The translations under genes and the position numbers were made by a program. Of a stretch of DNA of 60,000 bases, positions 11,301-23,900 are shown in pieces (positions within the stretch are counted from its first letter, which is position 1; the number at the start of each line of letters is the position of its first letter). Source of the stretch: Owenia fusiformis (taxonomy: Eukaryota; Annelida; Polychaeta; Sabellida; Oweniidae); NCBI GenBank assembly GCA_903813345.2, contig CAIIXF020000001.1, positions 55,199,885 through 55,259,884 of the forward strand. Direction: 5' to 3'. The notes beneath the pieces were generated by a model. That model did not search any database. It saw only the letters and a list, made by a program, of their open reading frames with translations, and was not told where the DNA came from.

Positions 11301-14300
11301 AAGACAATACTACTACCTCAGTTGTTGAGGTTACTACTACCCAAGCCGCTGAAGACAATTTTACTACTGTAGCTGTTGAAGTTACAACCCAAGCTGTTGA
11401 AGTTACCAATACCCAAGATGCTGAAGAAAATACTACTACTGCAGCCGTTGACGTTACTACTACCCAAGCCGCTGAAGACAATTTTACTACTGCAGCTGTT
11501 GCAGTTACTACAACCCAAGCTGTTGAAGTTACTACTAGCCAAGCTGTTGAAGACAATACTACTACCCCAGTTGTTGAAGTTACTACTACCCAAGCCGCTG
11601 AAGACAATTTTACTACTGCAGCTGTTGAAGTTACTACAACCCAAGCTGTTGAAGTTACTACTACCCAAGCTGATGAAGACAATACTACTACCCCAGTTGT
11701 TGAAGTTTCTACTACCCAAGCCGCTGAAGACAATCTTACTACTACAGCTGTTGAAGTTACTACTACCCTAGCTGCTGAAGACAATACTACTACCTCAGTT
11801 GTTGAGGTTACTACTACCCAAGCCGCTGAAGACAATTTTTCTACTGTAGCTGTTGAAGTTACTACAACCCAAGCTGTTGAAGTAACTACTACCCAAGCTG
11901 ATGAAGACAATACTACTACCCCAGTTGTTGAAGTTTCTACTACCCAAGCCGTTGAAGACAATTTTACTACTACAGCTGTTGAAGTTACTACTACACAAGC
12001 CACTGAAGACAATACTACTACCTCAGTTGTTGAAGTTACTACTACCCAAGCTGCTGAAGACAATTTTACTACTACAGCTGTTGAAGTTACTACTACCCAA
12101 GCTGCTGAAGACAATTTTACTACTACAGCTGTTGAAGTTACTACTACCCAAGCTGCTGAAGACAATTTTACTACTACAGCTTTTGAAGTAACTACAACCC
12201 AAGCTGTTGAGGTCACTACTACCCAAGCCGCTGAAGACAATTCTACTACTGCAGCTGTTGAAGTTACTACTACCCAAGCCGCTGAAGACAATTTTACTAC
12301 TACAGCTGTTGAAGTTACTACTACCAAAGCTGTTGAAGACAATACTACTACCCCGGTTGTTGAAGTTACTACTACACAAGCCGCTGAAGACAATTTTACT
12401 ACTGTAGCTGTTGAAGTTACTACAACCCAAGCTGTTGAAGTTACTATTACCCAAGCTGCTGAAGACAATTTTACTACTACAGCTGTTGAAGTTACTACTA
12501 CCCAAGCTGCTGAAGACAATGCTACTACCCCAATTGTTGAAATAACTACTACCCCAGCTACTGAGAACAATACTACGACGTCTTTTGTTGAGGTTACTAC
12601 TACACAAGCTGCTGAAGACAATACTACTACCCCAGTTGTTGAAGTTACTACAATCCAAGCTGCTGAAGACAATACTACTACCACAGTTGTTGAAGTTACT
12701 ACTACCCAAGCCGCTGAAGACAATTTTACTACTGCAGCTGTTGAAGTTACTACAACCCAAGCTGTTGAAGTTATTACTACCCAAGCTGTTGAAGACAATA
12801 CTACTACCCCAGTTGTTGAAGTTACTACTACCCAAGCCGCTGAAGACAATTTTACTACTGCAGCTGTTGAAGTTACTTCAACCCAAGCTGTTGAAGTTAC
12901 TACCCACCAAGCTGTTGAAGACAATACTACTACCCCAGTTTTTGAAGTTACTACTACCCAAGCCGCTGAAGACAATTTTACTACTACAGCTGTTGAAGTT
13001 ACTACTATTCAAGCTGCTGAAGACAATACTACTACCTCAACTGTTGAAATAACTACTACCCCAGCTACTGAGAACAATACTACGACGTCTTTTGTTGAGG
13101 TTACTACTATACAAGCTGCTGAAGACAATACTACTTCCCCAGCTGTCGAAGTTACTACAACCCAAGCTGCTGAAGACATTACTACTACCCCAGCTCTTGA
13201 AATTACTACTACCCCAGCTGTTGAAGTAACTACAACCCAAGCTGCAGAAGTTAATACTACTACTCCAGCTGTTGAAGCCAATTCTACTATTTCAACTGTT
13301 GAAGTTACTACTACTCCAGCTGTTGAAGTTAATACTTCTATCCCAACTGTTGAAGCTACTACTACCCAAGCTGCTGTAGTTACTTCTACTACCTTGCCTG
13401 CTGAAGTTACAAGCTCTACCCCACTACCTAAAAGTGTGTTCAAGGGAGTTGCCAGAATGCTTACTTTGGGTGGAAATCCAGCTGTGTTCAATTCCTCTTT
13501 AAATGATCCCAACTCCCTTTACTATGGAGAAGTTGCAGAAACCGCTTGTGCGGGTATAAACGATGCATTCCTTAAATCTGAGTTCGCACCTTATTATCGA
13601 TCTTGTAAACCCATACAATTTACCAGTGGGAGTATTGTCATGGATTTCCAATCTGAATTCGAGAGTGCCCCATCATCTTTAACCTCAAACTCACTGACGA
13701 CTGCTCTGAAGGAAAACGCCGATCCTAGTTTTGATAGCAATGCCTTTGTTGTGTCAGACGTGGACGAATGCACAGAAGGACTTGATGATTGTTCCAAAGA
13801 CGCCATTTGTCAAAATAACGAGGGTAGTTTTACCTGTGTGTGTAAGGTCGGATTCGAAGATGCCCCTGGTTCACCATTACCTGGAAGATCATGTGTTTTC
13901 ATCACAACCACAACGGTGGCAGTAGCATCAACAGCGGCACAGACTGGCCAGTATGGAATATTCAACGAGGCGTTTTTCTGGGTACTTCTGGGTTGGATGA
14001 TTCTTTTGACCATACTCTTCGTTATAGTTTTAATTGTTGTATGTAAGCGACGGAAATCACAGCGCTATTATAGCACATATCGCCCAGAAATAGACTTAGA
14101 AAGTGCCGAGAAACGACGATCGATGGCATATGATAACCCCACAATGAGGGGTGAGACTGTAATGGATTATTTTATGCCAAATATATCAGACCCGGGTTCT
14201 GGGAATCCGATGGCATCAAATGGAAATAATAACGGAGATACACGATCAAGAACTGGCACTGCTGACAGCAAATCGACCAGCTCTAAGGACTGGATGGCGC

Positions 14301-14308
14301 AAGTGTGA
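5376..14308 (+). CDS. giant SEA/EGF transmembrane mucin, 3' terminal exon
   Basis: A membrane-anchored mucin-like protein, presumably on an epithelial surface. The exon opens after a clear acceptor (TTACTTCCAG) at 5375 and runs about 2977 codons to TGA; it starts in phase 1, so the true N-terminus lies upstream and the TTG at 5390 is not a start. In order: two copies of an unnamed ~130-residue domain (5376-5720 and ~5890-6360) sharing 'RLQIWR'/'FQIWRQ', G-E/Q-K-R-Y and GD-LGF-NE motifs; a Thr/Ser repeat region (~6380-13430) of two classes; a SEA domain (13437-13660) with FTSGSIVMDF at the cleavage position; a calcium-binding-type EGF domain (13757-13894, DVDEC start, six Cys); one hydrophobic span (~13970-14045) followed by CKRRK; and a cytoplasmic tail of about 85 residues with YDNP. 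Domain order is that of transmembrane mucins. Repeat number may suffer from assembly collapse. Confidence 0.9.
6602..8763 (+). repeat. mucin repeat class A (27/54-bp units)
   Basis: Coding minisatellite of alternating 27-bp halves that read PAVEVTTST and PAVEVNTTT. Most VNTTT copies carry an N-x-T glycosylation sequon and every unit is rich in Thr/Ser for O-glycans. Indels are mostly multiples of three and the frame is never broken. The codon pattern is so regular that most other frames also stay open; those frames are artefacts. Confidence 0.9.
8980..13420 (+). repeat. mucin repeat class B (about 51-bp units)
   Basis: Coding repeats built on QAAEDN[TFS]TT followed by [AP][AV]VEVTTT, about 17 residues each, often with an extra QAVEVTTT. 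Compared with class A they add an acidic AEDN core, and the sequon becomes EDN-x-T. Higher-order copies exist: blocks near 11040-11340 and 11520-11830 are nearly identical over about 300 bp, pointing to recent unequal exchange. Confidence 0.85.
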
Positions 14309-15700
14309 TGTGGCGGGAACATTTTAAAAAAAATATAATGTCACTTTATATCGCATAAAAACATTCCCAATTATTCAGTAATATATAACTACAGTGTTAG
14401 TATGAAAAACTGGTAAAAGTGCAACTGTTAATTGTGTACGATATAGTGTATCCATAGCTCGATATATCACCTTTGTAGTATTTGGAACGCCTCTATGTGA
14501 AATGGTTTCTTCAAATTATCTTTTTAGCTCATATTTGAATTTTAATGTTTTGCTAGTGGTGAATAAGAGAACGTTTTTTGCAATCATGAGTAACAGTGAA
14601 CATCTTAACAAACTACTGCAAAACCTGTTTAATTCGATCGTGACTGGGACCGGCCAAAAATGTGCGGATAAGGAGATGGGCACGATACAAGATTTCTTTA
14701 ATACCCGAGATTAAAGACGAGAAAGCGTTCACATTGAGAGATGTTCAAATTTGAGAGGTGTTTGGATTTACAGGTGTCACTGTATGTATATTGAACTGAA
14801 GATTTATATCGTCTTGCCATTTTTGTTTCAAATGCATAACCGTGAACATGCCATCGTGGTTCCCATGTGATGTACAACTGCATTTATCCAGGGAGCTTGT
14901 GGGTTTCACATTATTCTTTAATTATTTTGAGTGGTTGCCATTTATTAAGCGACGCTCTCTCGATACTTATGGAAGATTTTATTTGTAGTTGACGTACGTT
15001 TTGACGTAAGTTCTATTAGGCATCCTTCATGCATTGTATATTATTCTAACATTCTAGATCAATGGTTTTTATAATTTTATACATATACATATAAAACCAT
15101 GCAAACGTTCCATACAGAATATTTTTGCATTTTTGCATTATTTTGTATGAATGAATGGACAATGATGAATACAACAAATGTATATATTTTGTTATTGTAT
15201 AATAATTTTATATTCTATGAGTGTAGTGTCATTAATGATTATATAAAGGTACACGTCTACTCATGTCCGGATACTATCAAGATCCCATTATGTCTTGAGT
15301 TTGCTTGTGGTATCATGTATAATGCAAGGGGCTACAAGTGTAGGCCCTTCGTGAACGAGGCCCCTTGTGAAGGAGACCCTTGTTGAACCATGATACAGCG
15401 AGCTAACTCACGGCTGAATGGGGCCTTTATAGTATCCCTGGTAGATGTGTCCAAGTATACCTGTCTCGAGTAGTATATTTCAGAAGCATGTATTTTTGAG
15501 AATCTACTGTTGTTGTATCAGTTCATTAACATCGATTAGCGTTTTTTCAGGTCGTAGTTATCTTACACTGTATATATTACGCACATATTCTGTACATATT
15601 TCAATTAATCCAATATGACGGGTCTACACCGTTTGGAACTAGTTTTTGTAAGTATCAAGTATTATAGGAATGTATATATTTCAAAGTCTAAACGGAATTA

Positions 15701-15706
15701 AATAAA
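15701..15706 (+). terminator. candidate polyadenylation signal of the mucin
   Basis: AATAAA about 1.39 kb after the mucin stop codon. The stretch 14309-15700 has no gene I can support and probably is the 3' UTR. Confidence 0.4.
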
Positions 15707-16899
15707 AGGTGCTTTATATGAGAATTGTAAATATTTTCATGGTTTCATTTAACTCACCGAGCACTTTGTTAAACGTTGTTGTAGACCTTCAATGGTCACC
15801 TCAAAGCAATTTTATATATTAAGTTATATATGTATTCTATTAATTAAAAATATATATAACAACATAACAAAATATTTGTTTTGTGAGTCATGCGGACGTT
15901 AACCTAACTGAATAAATGAAACCACGATTTGGTGATCAACTGAATGATGGCAAGAATATAAAGTCCACTAGTATAGAATTCAGATTTCCCATATAGATAT
16001 TTCCTTTATAACTGCGACAATACAGATTTTTTATGAGTGACCCTGTATCTACAAGAACTTCAAATTTTTAACATTTACATCGAGATAATCATTTCAGTAC
16101 TCGAGCCATCATGCATGGTAGTAAAATCATGAATAGGAAGTGATTATGATAGGTAGCCTGTTGAATAGTAGTGACATCTTTTGCAAATCATCTTATCTAA
16201 GTAGCCTTGTTGCCGAACAAATTAAGCGCCATCTTTATCAGGGCTAATTTATAACGAATTCGTCACATACAAATGTAATGGATAAATCCAGAGAAGTATA
16301 TTAGAAGGAATAAATAGCGAGAGGGAAATCGGGTTGAATCTTAAAATCAACTCCACACCCAGTTCTGCCTATTGAAATCTTAATCTTTTTTGCTCTTTTG
16401 CAAAATCCTATAACATACAACTATAACGTAGAATACCATATAACGGAGCCTGCGCCCATCCTTGTTAATAATGGTAGATCCAAAACTGTAGAACACATTC
16501 CTCTTGAATATCCACTATGTGCTTTAGTATTTTGCATGTATTTGCGAGTTCATGTGTATTTGTATTTATAATGACACAATTTTGTCTTTAGGGCATTTTA
16601 ATCATCCTAGGTCTCCTACAGATCTACTCATTGTCCCGAATACAATTTTGATTTTAGATGCATTGACTACCATCGCCAATGCAAGGATTTTTCAGTGGAC
16701 TGGGGGTAAAGATATCTTCATTAGATGTTACTTCAGGTGAATTATTATATGTTTAAAAAATCTGAAATTGCTGCTTATTTGGCAAATAACGGCAAAGAAC
16801 CAAACTTAATAGGAGGGTATACATCCACAGAAATTGCATTTTCTATAAAACATTACTAGTTGTTCCTTTGAAGTATTTTTACACTAGAAAAAAAGCTAG
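15707..16899. other. intergenic, no gene seen
   Basis: AT-rich, with only short open frames that lack motifs or splice sites. Confidence 0.5.
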
Positions 16900-17350
16900 G
16901 TAAGATATGGCAGGCATTTTCAAATGTAGCAAACAAATTATTGTGACACTTAGCTGCCCTCTATTTTGTTATTGTATAATATTAGTATGAAGCACTTAAT
17001 AATATCAGAAAAAATTAGGAAAAAATCACGAAAAAAATACCAAAAAGTAGGTTCATAATTAACTTTTCCCCTTTACAGTTTAAATCATGTCTAAAAGTTC
17101 AATACAACTTTGCACTAAAAATTATTAAAAAGGCCTGCATTTTTGGTGAAAATTGCGTAAGTATTAGGGAAAATTGGTGAGGATGGGTGGATTAGGGACA
17201 GCTTAAGAGATAATCCAATCAACTTGATTATCATCCTAATGTAATTTATTGAAGATAAGACATGGATCTAACAGAACCATTTGTTTTTGTGGTTAAATTA
17301 TTTTTCAAACTAAAGATAATGCCCTTTGAAAAATGCTTGCCATATCTTAC
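16900..17350. mobile_element. MITE-like TIR element
   Basis: The left end GTAAGATATGGCAGGCATTT and its inverted counterpart AATGCTTGCCATATCTTAC near 17332-17350 form an inverted repeat of about 25 bp with one or two mismatches, about 450 bp apart. The interior has no ORF. No clear target duplication was found, so the exact ends are approximate. Confidence 0.5.
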
Positions 17351-18132
17351 GTGCACTTTTAGAGGGTCCACCATTAAAACAAAGCTATTCCAAAAAGGAG
17401 TGATCAATTTTTGTGTCACCCTGAGTTAGACAATCGAAAAATAAATCATAAGTTCCAACACTTAGAAAATCTAAAATAAGGTAGAAGACTAAAAGGAGCC
17501 GCCTCCAGTATACAGTATTTGAAGAAAATATACTATTATATTAATTATACATAAAATAAATAGATCACACCAGGAATTAAATACTGTTGTTGGATTTAGA
17601 AAATATTTTACCAACAGAAAAAATTAATTGACATACTGTCCAAACATTAACCAATTTTACTGTACACCCGAAGTCATGAAATGATTGATTCAACTGAAGT
17701 CTATCGTCAATACTAGAATTGCAATGATTGTTCACGTATCGCTACTACATGTACTATTTGTTAATATGAAATAGTGTTTATTTACATTTCTCACGACCTT
17801 CTGCATCATAAATGAGGTTAAGGTGCATAGAACAATATATATCAGTGATTACATGTCTTACATTCCTCCTTTAGAAAACGGTTTCATCTATGTGGTATAT
17901 AATAGCATTTGTAGGTTGTACAAGATAAAGGCCCTTCAACTTAAGTAGTGGACTTGGGCTTTGCGCTCCTTGATACTTACAACTGGAGATTCGAATTCTT
18001 AATGGAACTTGATCGGAATGTGAACAGCTGATGATTTAACAAATCTTCCCATATCATAATCAATATTGCGTAATGAATGATTGTTTTTCAGCCATTCAAG
18101 TGTCAACGATTCAAAAAATTATGGAAAATATT

Positions 18133-18138
18133 TTTATT
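18133..18138 (-). terminator. candidate polyadenylation signal of the HES-type gene
   Basis: AATAAA on the minus strand about 155 bases after the stop codon at 18294. Confidence 0.45.
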
Positions 18139-18293
18139 TCAGCTTTCTCTTGAATAACAAGGTATAATATGCATGTTGAGACGTCATTCGTAATTATACG
18201 ATTGTTTCATAACCCCCACCATATTATTACAAGAGAACGTTATCAAGTTATAATTGAGCAAACGACAAACACAGATTCATAAGTTTTAACGTA

Positions 18294-20375
18294 TTAAACA
18301 TCAAATGGCCGCCAAACATTATTTTGTTGGTTAATATTAGCGTTGAATCTGCTGAGGTTGTCCAAAGTCTCATTTTGTGACTGAGGGCTCGTTCGGATAG
18401 GTTCATTTGTCACAATGTTATCTTTTTCCCGCCTGTCGAGCAGGGCATGTGTGTGACCAAGAGGTGATGATTGTTTAATATGCGTCCCCTGCTGCAGAAG
18501 CCGAGTCTGTTCAGACAGCGGCGTTGCCAATGGAATAGCAATTGAAGAAGCATTTTGTTGTTGGACTTGGTTATTAGCAGCATACACAATCGTTGGAACT
18601 AGGACCTGAGTATTTGCAAATGTACTAGTAGTGGGCGTGGTATTGTTGGTTATATTAGTGGCGTAGACTGGTATCACGGGAATGGGGAGATTCACACTTT
18701 GGCCTGCAGGTTGTACAATAAGAGCCAGTTGACCACCGTTAACAACTCGCGTGTTGCTGACATTGATACTGTTCATATTATGTTGAGGGATATTAACTGT
18801 AGTCGGGTTGCCGATATCATTTGAAAATGGTTTATCCGAACGAACTTGGATAGATGGCGCAACCACTGCCACGTCACGACTCGGAGCAATGTTCGACAGG
18901 TGGCGCGATTGTGCTTGGTCTAATCTAACTGCGCTACATGGGACTGAACAGTCCATCTCTGACATGGAACATTCGATATTGTTTTTGATGGTAAGGTCAT
19001 TGCGAATATATCCAGCGTCTTTAGGAACATGAAGAGTATTTGCTAGGTGATTCATAATACGCATTCGCAGTGTTGCATCGACGTTTTCTGTTGTAATGAA
19101 TCTTGCGACTTCGTTGGCACATTGGTTATAACCTGCACGGTAACGTGCTGCAGAAATATCACCAGCATCGACATCTACAAGAACATTAACATGACACATT
19201 TCACTCGATATTATAGTTTCATTTTGATATTTTAAAAGACGAACTCAACAAAGGTTATCTATTGCGCTATGATTTCATCATCCTTATATACTTCACGGAC
19301 GATAATAATATAAGACATAATGATAAATTATGCTATTAATTATGCCATAATTGCTGATCATAATTTTGCTTGGCATTTGTGGGTATCTTTCATATCTAAT
19401 AGTTAGACGTTTTGTCAAAAATTAAACAAAATACGACACTGAATTTTTAAAAGGTCTAGTCACCATGTACGGTGATTTAAAAAATGTATAACTTAGAGCC
19501 CAAACAGCCCAATAATCACACAGATGGAAGAAATGGTTGAACCAACTGACCTGGGTATGGTCGTGCTTGCAGTTGACGTAGATGTCGAACTGTCATTTCC
19601 AAGATGTCTGCCTTCTCAAGTTTGGAATGTGGCGATGTCTAAAATTCAATAAAAAAAATTAAAAATAGTTCAAATTCCTCATTGATAATCATCAATTTTT
19701 AACTAGTCTTGCAATTGGCTTTGTTCATATATATTGTAGGGCGATAACGATACAATACAGTAGTTTATCATGGGTTGTGGTTAATGATTGTTTCTGTTAT
19801 CGTTAAGATTTAGGTTATGAATGTTTTGGATATTAAAATAAGACAAAGAAATAGACAAATATAAAAACTTATTTTTAGAATCATATCTTAAACATATAAA
19901 GAAATTTTACGGTTAGGAATACAGAAATATATTCATATACATTTCCGTTTACAGCAAGTCACAAAAGTTCTAGCTAATAATATACTCTTGATCGACCATT
20001 TATCAGTGGACATAATTATTTAAAAGCAAAGCCGAATATATTATCATTTCAAAAGATATAAGCTTACGCCCGTATTGATGTACGGATTTCTTCCCTAAGA
20101 GAGGATTTGGAAGTTGTCTCGTACTTACATCCTTTTTTACTGCCTCTGGGACCAGTGTTTTCAGTTCAATCAGACTCTGGTTGATTCGCGCCCGTCTCCT
20201 TTTCTCCATCATCGGCTTCGACGCCTATAATAAAAGGAAAAACGTTATATAAAAGTTATATTTAAAACGTTAACTAAGCGCTACATCAATTTCATTGTCT
20301 TTGCTGGAAATATTTTGTGAAATTTTTACTTACTCGTCTTCCTTCTGATGGTTTTGGTTGTTTCTCTTGATTCAT
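18294..20375 (-). CDS. HES/hairy-type bHLH-Orange repressor
   Basis: A nuclear transcription repressor of the Hairy/Enhancer-of-split class, complete in four exons: 20334-20375, 20129-20224, 19551-19638 and 18294-19174. All have GT/AG borders and matching phases, giving 368 residues. The basic region (about 13-29) contains [14 protein letters not shown] with the Pro typical of HES rather than Hey proteins. The helix-loop-helix continues through [17 protein letters not shown]. The Orange domain starts near residue 86 ([16 protein letters not shown]). A long Gln/Asn/Thr-rich tail ends VWRPFDV. Canonical HES proteins end in the Groucho-binding WRPW; here it is WRPF with two extra residues. Intron positions inside the bHLH match the usual HES layout. 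Two CSL-type sites upstream suggest Notch control. Orthology to a particular HES paralogue is not decidable here. Confidence 0.93.
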
Positions 20376-20554
20376 TTTTGATTGCACATCTATTTCATTA
20401 GTTTTTTACAAATTATTTTTTTAAAACAATCTGTTCTACCAACGGTATCGTAGGTTAGTAAATGTCCACTTAGTAAGTAATCTATCTACGTCAAGTTCGA
20501 CATCTACAATCAAATCATTCTGAATTCTTTCGAATGTATATCACCAATAAGGTC

Positions 20555-20562
20555 TGTGGGAA
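20555..20562 (+). promoter_or_regulatory. CSL/Su(H)-type site (TGTGGGAA)
   Basis: Matches the YGTGRGAA consensus of the Notch effector CSL, about 180 bp upstream of the HES-type start codon. Confidence 0.45.
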
Positions 20563-20608
20563 AAACAAACAAAACTTATATCGCAATAAGTAAGTTGTCA
20601 ATTAAGAT

Positions 20609-20673
20609 GCGCCGTGGCTCACATGAGACGTGTTTGTCGTGCCTTGCCCAGGCCAATCCTCGATCCCGGCACG
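20609..20673 (+). mobile_element. degenerate tRNA-derived SINE head
   Basis: GCGCCGTGGCTCA resembles an A-box region and CCTCGATCCCGGCACG resembles a B-box plus acceptor end, about 50 bp apart. The arms do not fold well enough for a functional tRNA. It lies in the upstream region of the HES-type gene. Confidence 0.4.
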
Positions 20674-20860
20674 TTGTTTCAAGTGGTAAGTGATGATATA
20701 GAGACATAAGTACTTCAACAATGTCCTATGATTGGTGCAGACAGCACGGGCGCACTTGTTATCGGCATTTAGGTTGTCAGTCAGATTTCAAGTGCTTACA
20801 AAAATTCTGACGTAGAACCAATATATTCGTATGCGATCTTACCGAATTCGCAATTCAGAA

Positions 20861-20868
20861 TGTGGGAA
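20861..20868 (+). promoter_or_regulatory. second CSL/Su(H)-type site (TGTGGGAA)
   Basis: A second exact match to the CSL consensus, same orientation, about 490 bp upstream of the HES-type ATG. Paired CSL sites are a known feature of Notch-responsive HES promoters. Confidence 0.4.
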
Positions 20869-20999
20869 AACTCCTCCCCTCGTGCCCTGCCGTACTTAGC
20901 CGCAGTCTTGTTGACAGACACTTAAACTTACCTGATAAAACTTATGTTTCTTGACGGCTAAATGGTAATTTACACTCGATGATAGTTTTATAGCAAAAC

Positions 21000-23900
21000 A
21001 ATAAAACGCTCATACGTCTTTTGACGAAAATTGTCCAGTAGTTCCTATATACATAGAAAAATTCATAATTCAAAAATAACCGACTGCCGTTTTCTGATCA
21101 TGCAGGCGATCTGTATATTCATGATCGTTACGCTCATTTTGGGATTTAAACCACATTATCTTATGTATGCGATAATACAAATCGAGGATAAGTGATTGTC
21201 TTTATCTATTAGTATACCAGAATGTGATTTATTTTGATTAAAATCCAATAAGTCCAAAACTAAGTGTTTATTGATCATAATTAGTGATTCCTTGGCTTCA
21301 AAGTAAGTAAACAACACCGCTCAAATTTCTGTTTTCAAACAATCGGCGTCTTTGTCTCGATGGATAAGTGACTTTGTTCCTTTGATGTAAAAAATTAAAC
21401 ACGTAAATATGTTTCTCAAATATTCATTATGAATATATATCGAGGGATATGAATTGATCGATTCTTTTGTTCCCTCGCACAGTACTAGCACAAAATATTA
21501 ATGATCATGTTTTTTGAAAATCATATAAAACCAAATTGAGCCCAGTAAAGTCAAATTTATTTGAGAAATCGTGCCGGTACCCTGCGCGCAGAGTCTAGTT
21601 AAACGAAGACGAAGCTCTCTTTTAAGAAGTGAAGTCAAACGAATGCAAAGGGTACGTGCCGGCGTACATCGTAGGACATGAGAAGTCGACTCTTCATGGT
21701 TTATATCCAAGAAAACCAGTATTGTATTTGTTTTTGAATTTGTAGAAATTACTTGAGCTGAACGTATACGTCGTGTGGAAGTTATAAAACATACGAAAAC
21801 CACCTCTAAAACAGCGCAACAGCAAAAATTTCAAGGTCACGTCATGAAATAATTTTTCCCGATTTAGAATACATTCAAGATCATTTATCATTTATTCAAT
21901 TTTTTATTGAAAACATTCAAGACTTGACTATTCATTCTTCGATCTTTCATTTTGTAAATGGCTGAGAAAAATTATCTTGGAAAAAGATTGTATCTGTTTA
22001 AAGGTAGACCTTCAAAAGTCAATGAACTTTTATTATTGAATCATAATTTCATGTTATTTATTAATGACATAAAGGATTGCCAGTTTGTTGCTTAGTATGT
22101 AGCTAGGTACTAACTCAAGACTTTATTTAAGAATGAATTGAACTTTGAAGAACATAATTAAATTTGAAAGAAGTTTTAATAAATGATACATAATTAATAA
22201 AATAAGCATTTATGTCAGATTAAACTTAATAAATAAGAATAAGATGAGTCTGGAGTCGAATAAGATACTAGATAGTAGAATATCTACCAAATATAGCTAT
22301 GTTATTTCGGGACATCTAAGTATAGAGTAAGGTTTATAGTATCCTATTTAATTGAACATGTAAAATAACATGTAGAACCCCATCCATATAACACAGATCT
22401 AAAAGCTAGTGGCCAAAGGTCCCACGGCAGGGTCCTACCGACCTGGATACATTGTATTTATTTTTTCATTTTGAAATTAGGACAATATAAGTCTAAAATG
22501 TCAGGGAATTTTGGAGTAACACATTGGTGTCAGTGTATTTTGGTCAAAAATCGATAAAATATATTATATTTATCGATAAGGTACATGTACGAGGAAAATA
22601 GATTTTAAATAAAAAACGTTTGGTTGGAAATGTTAGAGAATTTCATTCTAAATGACGAATAACATAACAATGAAATAAACAATCCAAAAATATGGATTTT
22701 TACAAACGTTCTTTACAAGTATGAACATTCAAAAATAAAATATTTGTCTCTTCTCTCGTTTCCTGGGTGCCATCATGGTAACGAATGTTTATTCAAATTT
22801 GATTATAGGATAAATTATATCGAAAACCTAAATATCTGGTTGATAATGAAATGTAGGCACCCAAAATTCCATAAGTGAGTAGAGATAAGAAGATAAGGAC
22901 AGAGCGGATGATGCGGTACCAATTGATATACCGATACCTGCAAATATCTCCAGGTATACACTCGACGTACTAGCAAACAATACTTTATGCCAATGATACT
23001 AATTGTAAAGTGAAATGAATGAATTATCAATCTCCACTTGAAAAAGCTGTTCCGTTGAATATGAAACACATGTCATCCTCTACTTTTTTCCAGCTAATAG
23101 CGACACTGAAACTTTGATGTGGAGTGGTAAAATACACAGTACTTGAGCTCTCTCTTCAGGAGCTTGTTGAAGATGGTATCTCACAAACCCACACATGGAG
23201 AGTGTTGTACCAATTCTGCAATTGTGTGTAGTATAGTGAAGAAAAATGTCGACTTTGGGGAACTTTTTCCACCTTAGTAAATATGTCTTCTTATCCAGTT
23301 CTATTTCAAAAATTGGTTTTAAGACTCGTATACGTAGCAATTTGTTTGATTTTTCACTGTTTTAACCCGAACACGTCAAATATCGCTCCATGACACATTT
23401 TTCATGAGTGGGCTATATTAACATATTTAGTTTGATAACCCGGCCTAAGATAAATTGGAAAAGTTCAACAGTACACCAAACGCCGATTGCCACATTTGGG
23501 CAAATGCCCGTGTTGATCTGTTTATGGAGTGAGGAACGTGAGTCGTGTGGCCCGCCGATTATTCCTTTCATCTATTGATCTCAAAGTAAACATTGGGAAT
23601 GGTACAAAACTCCACATTGCTCGGAAACCGTGATTTACAACAAGTTTGAAAATCTATCAAGTTTATCATAACGTAGTAATAAAACTGTTGTAAAATACTA
23701 TCAAAACAAGATATTCTATTATGGTAGAGAGTCTCGTCTTTCCTTATTGACCTTCGTATGATAGTAAGAACCGTAAAGGCTCCTAAAAAGACATTTGTCC
23801 AACTCAAGATGGCTCTTACGGAGGACAGAATAGCTATTAAACTCGCATTTGTAAGTTGACCAACTCCATAAAAAGCAAATATAACTCTATAAGTCATCAT

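Noticed and set aside
8851-12975. 1374-codon minus-strand open frame rich in VVVTSTAWVV
   Set aside because: It is exactly antisense to the mucin repeats. Repeats of 27 and 51 bp without stops keep most frames open. It has no start context, splice signals or independent domains.
17930-18005. B-box-like GAGATTCGAATTC as a tRNA or SINE
   Set aside because: No matching A-box at the right distance.
23080-23340. 86-codon minus-strand frame containing YLLRWKKFP, faintly like a chromodomain
   Set aside because: The aromatic-cage pattern is not complete and flanking splice sites are weak.
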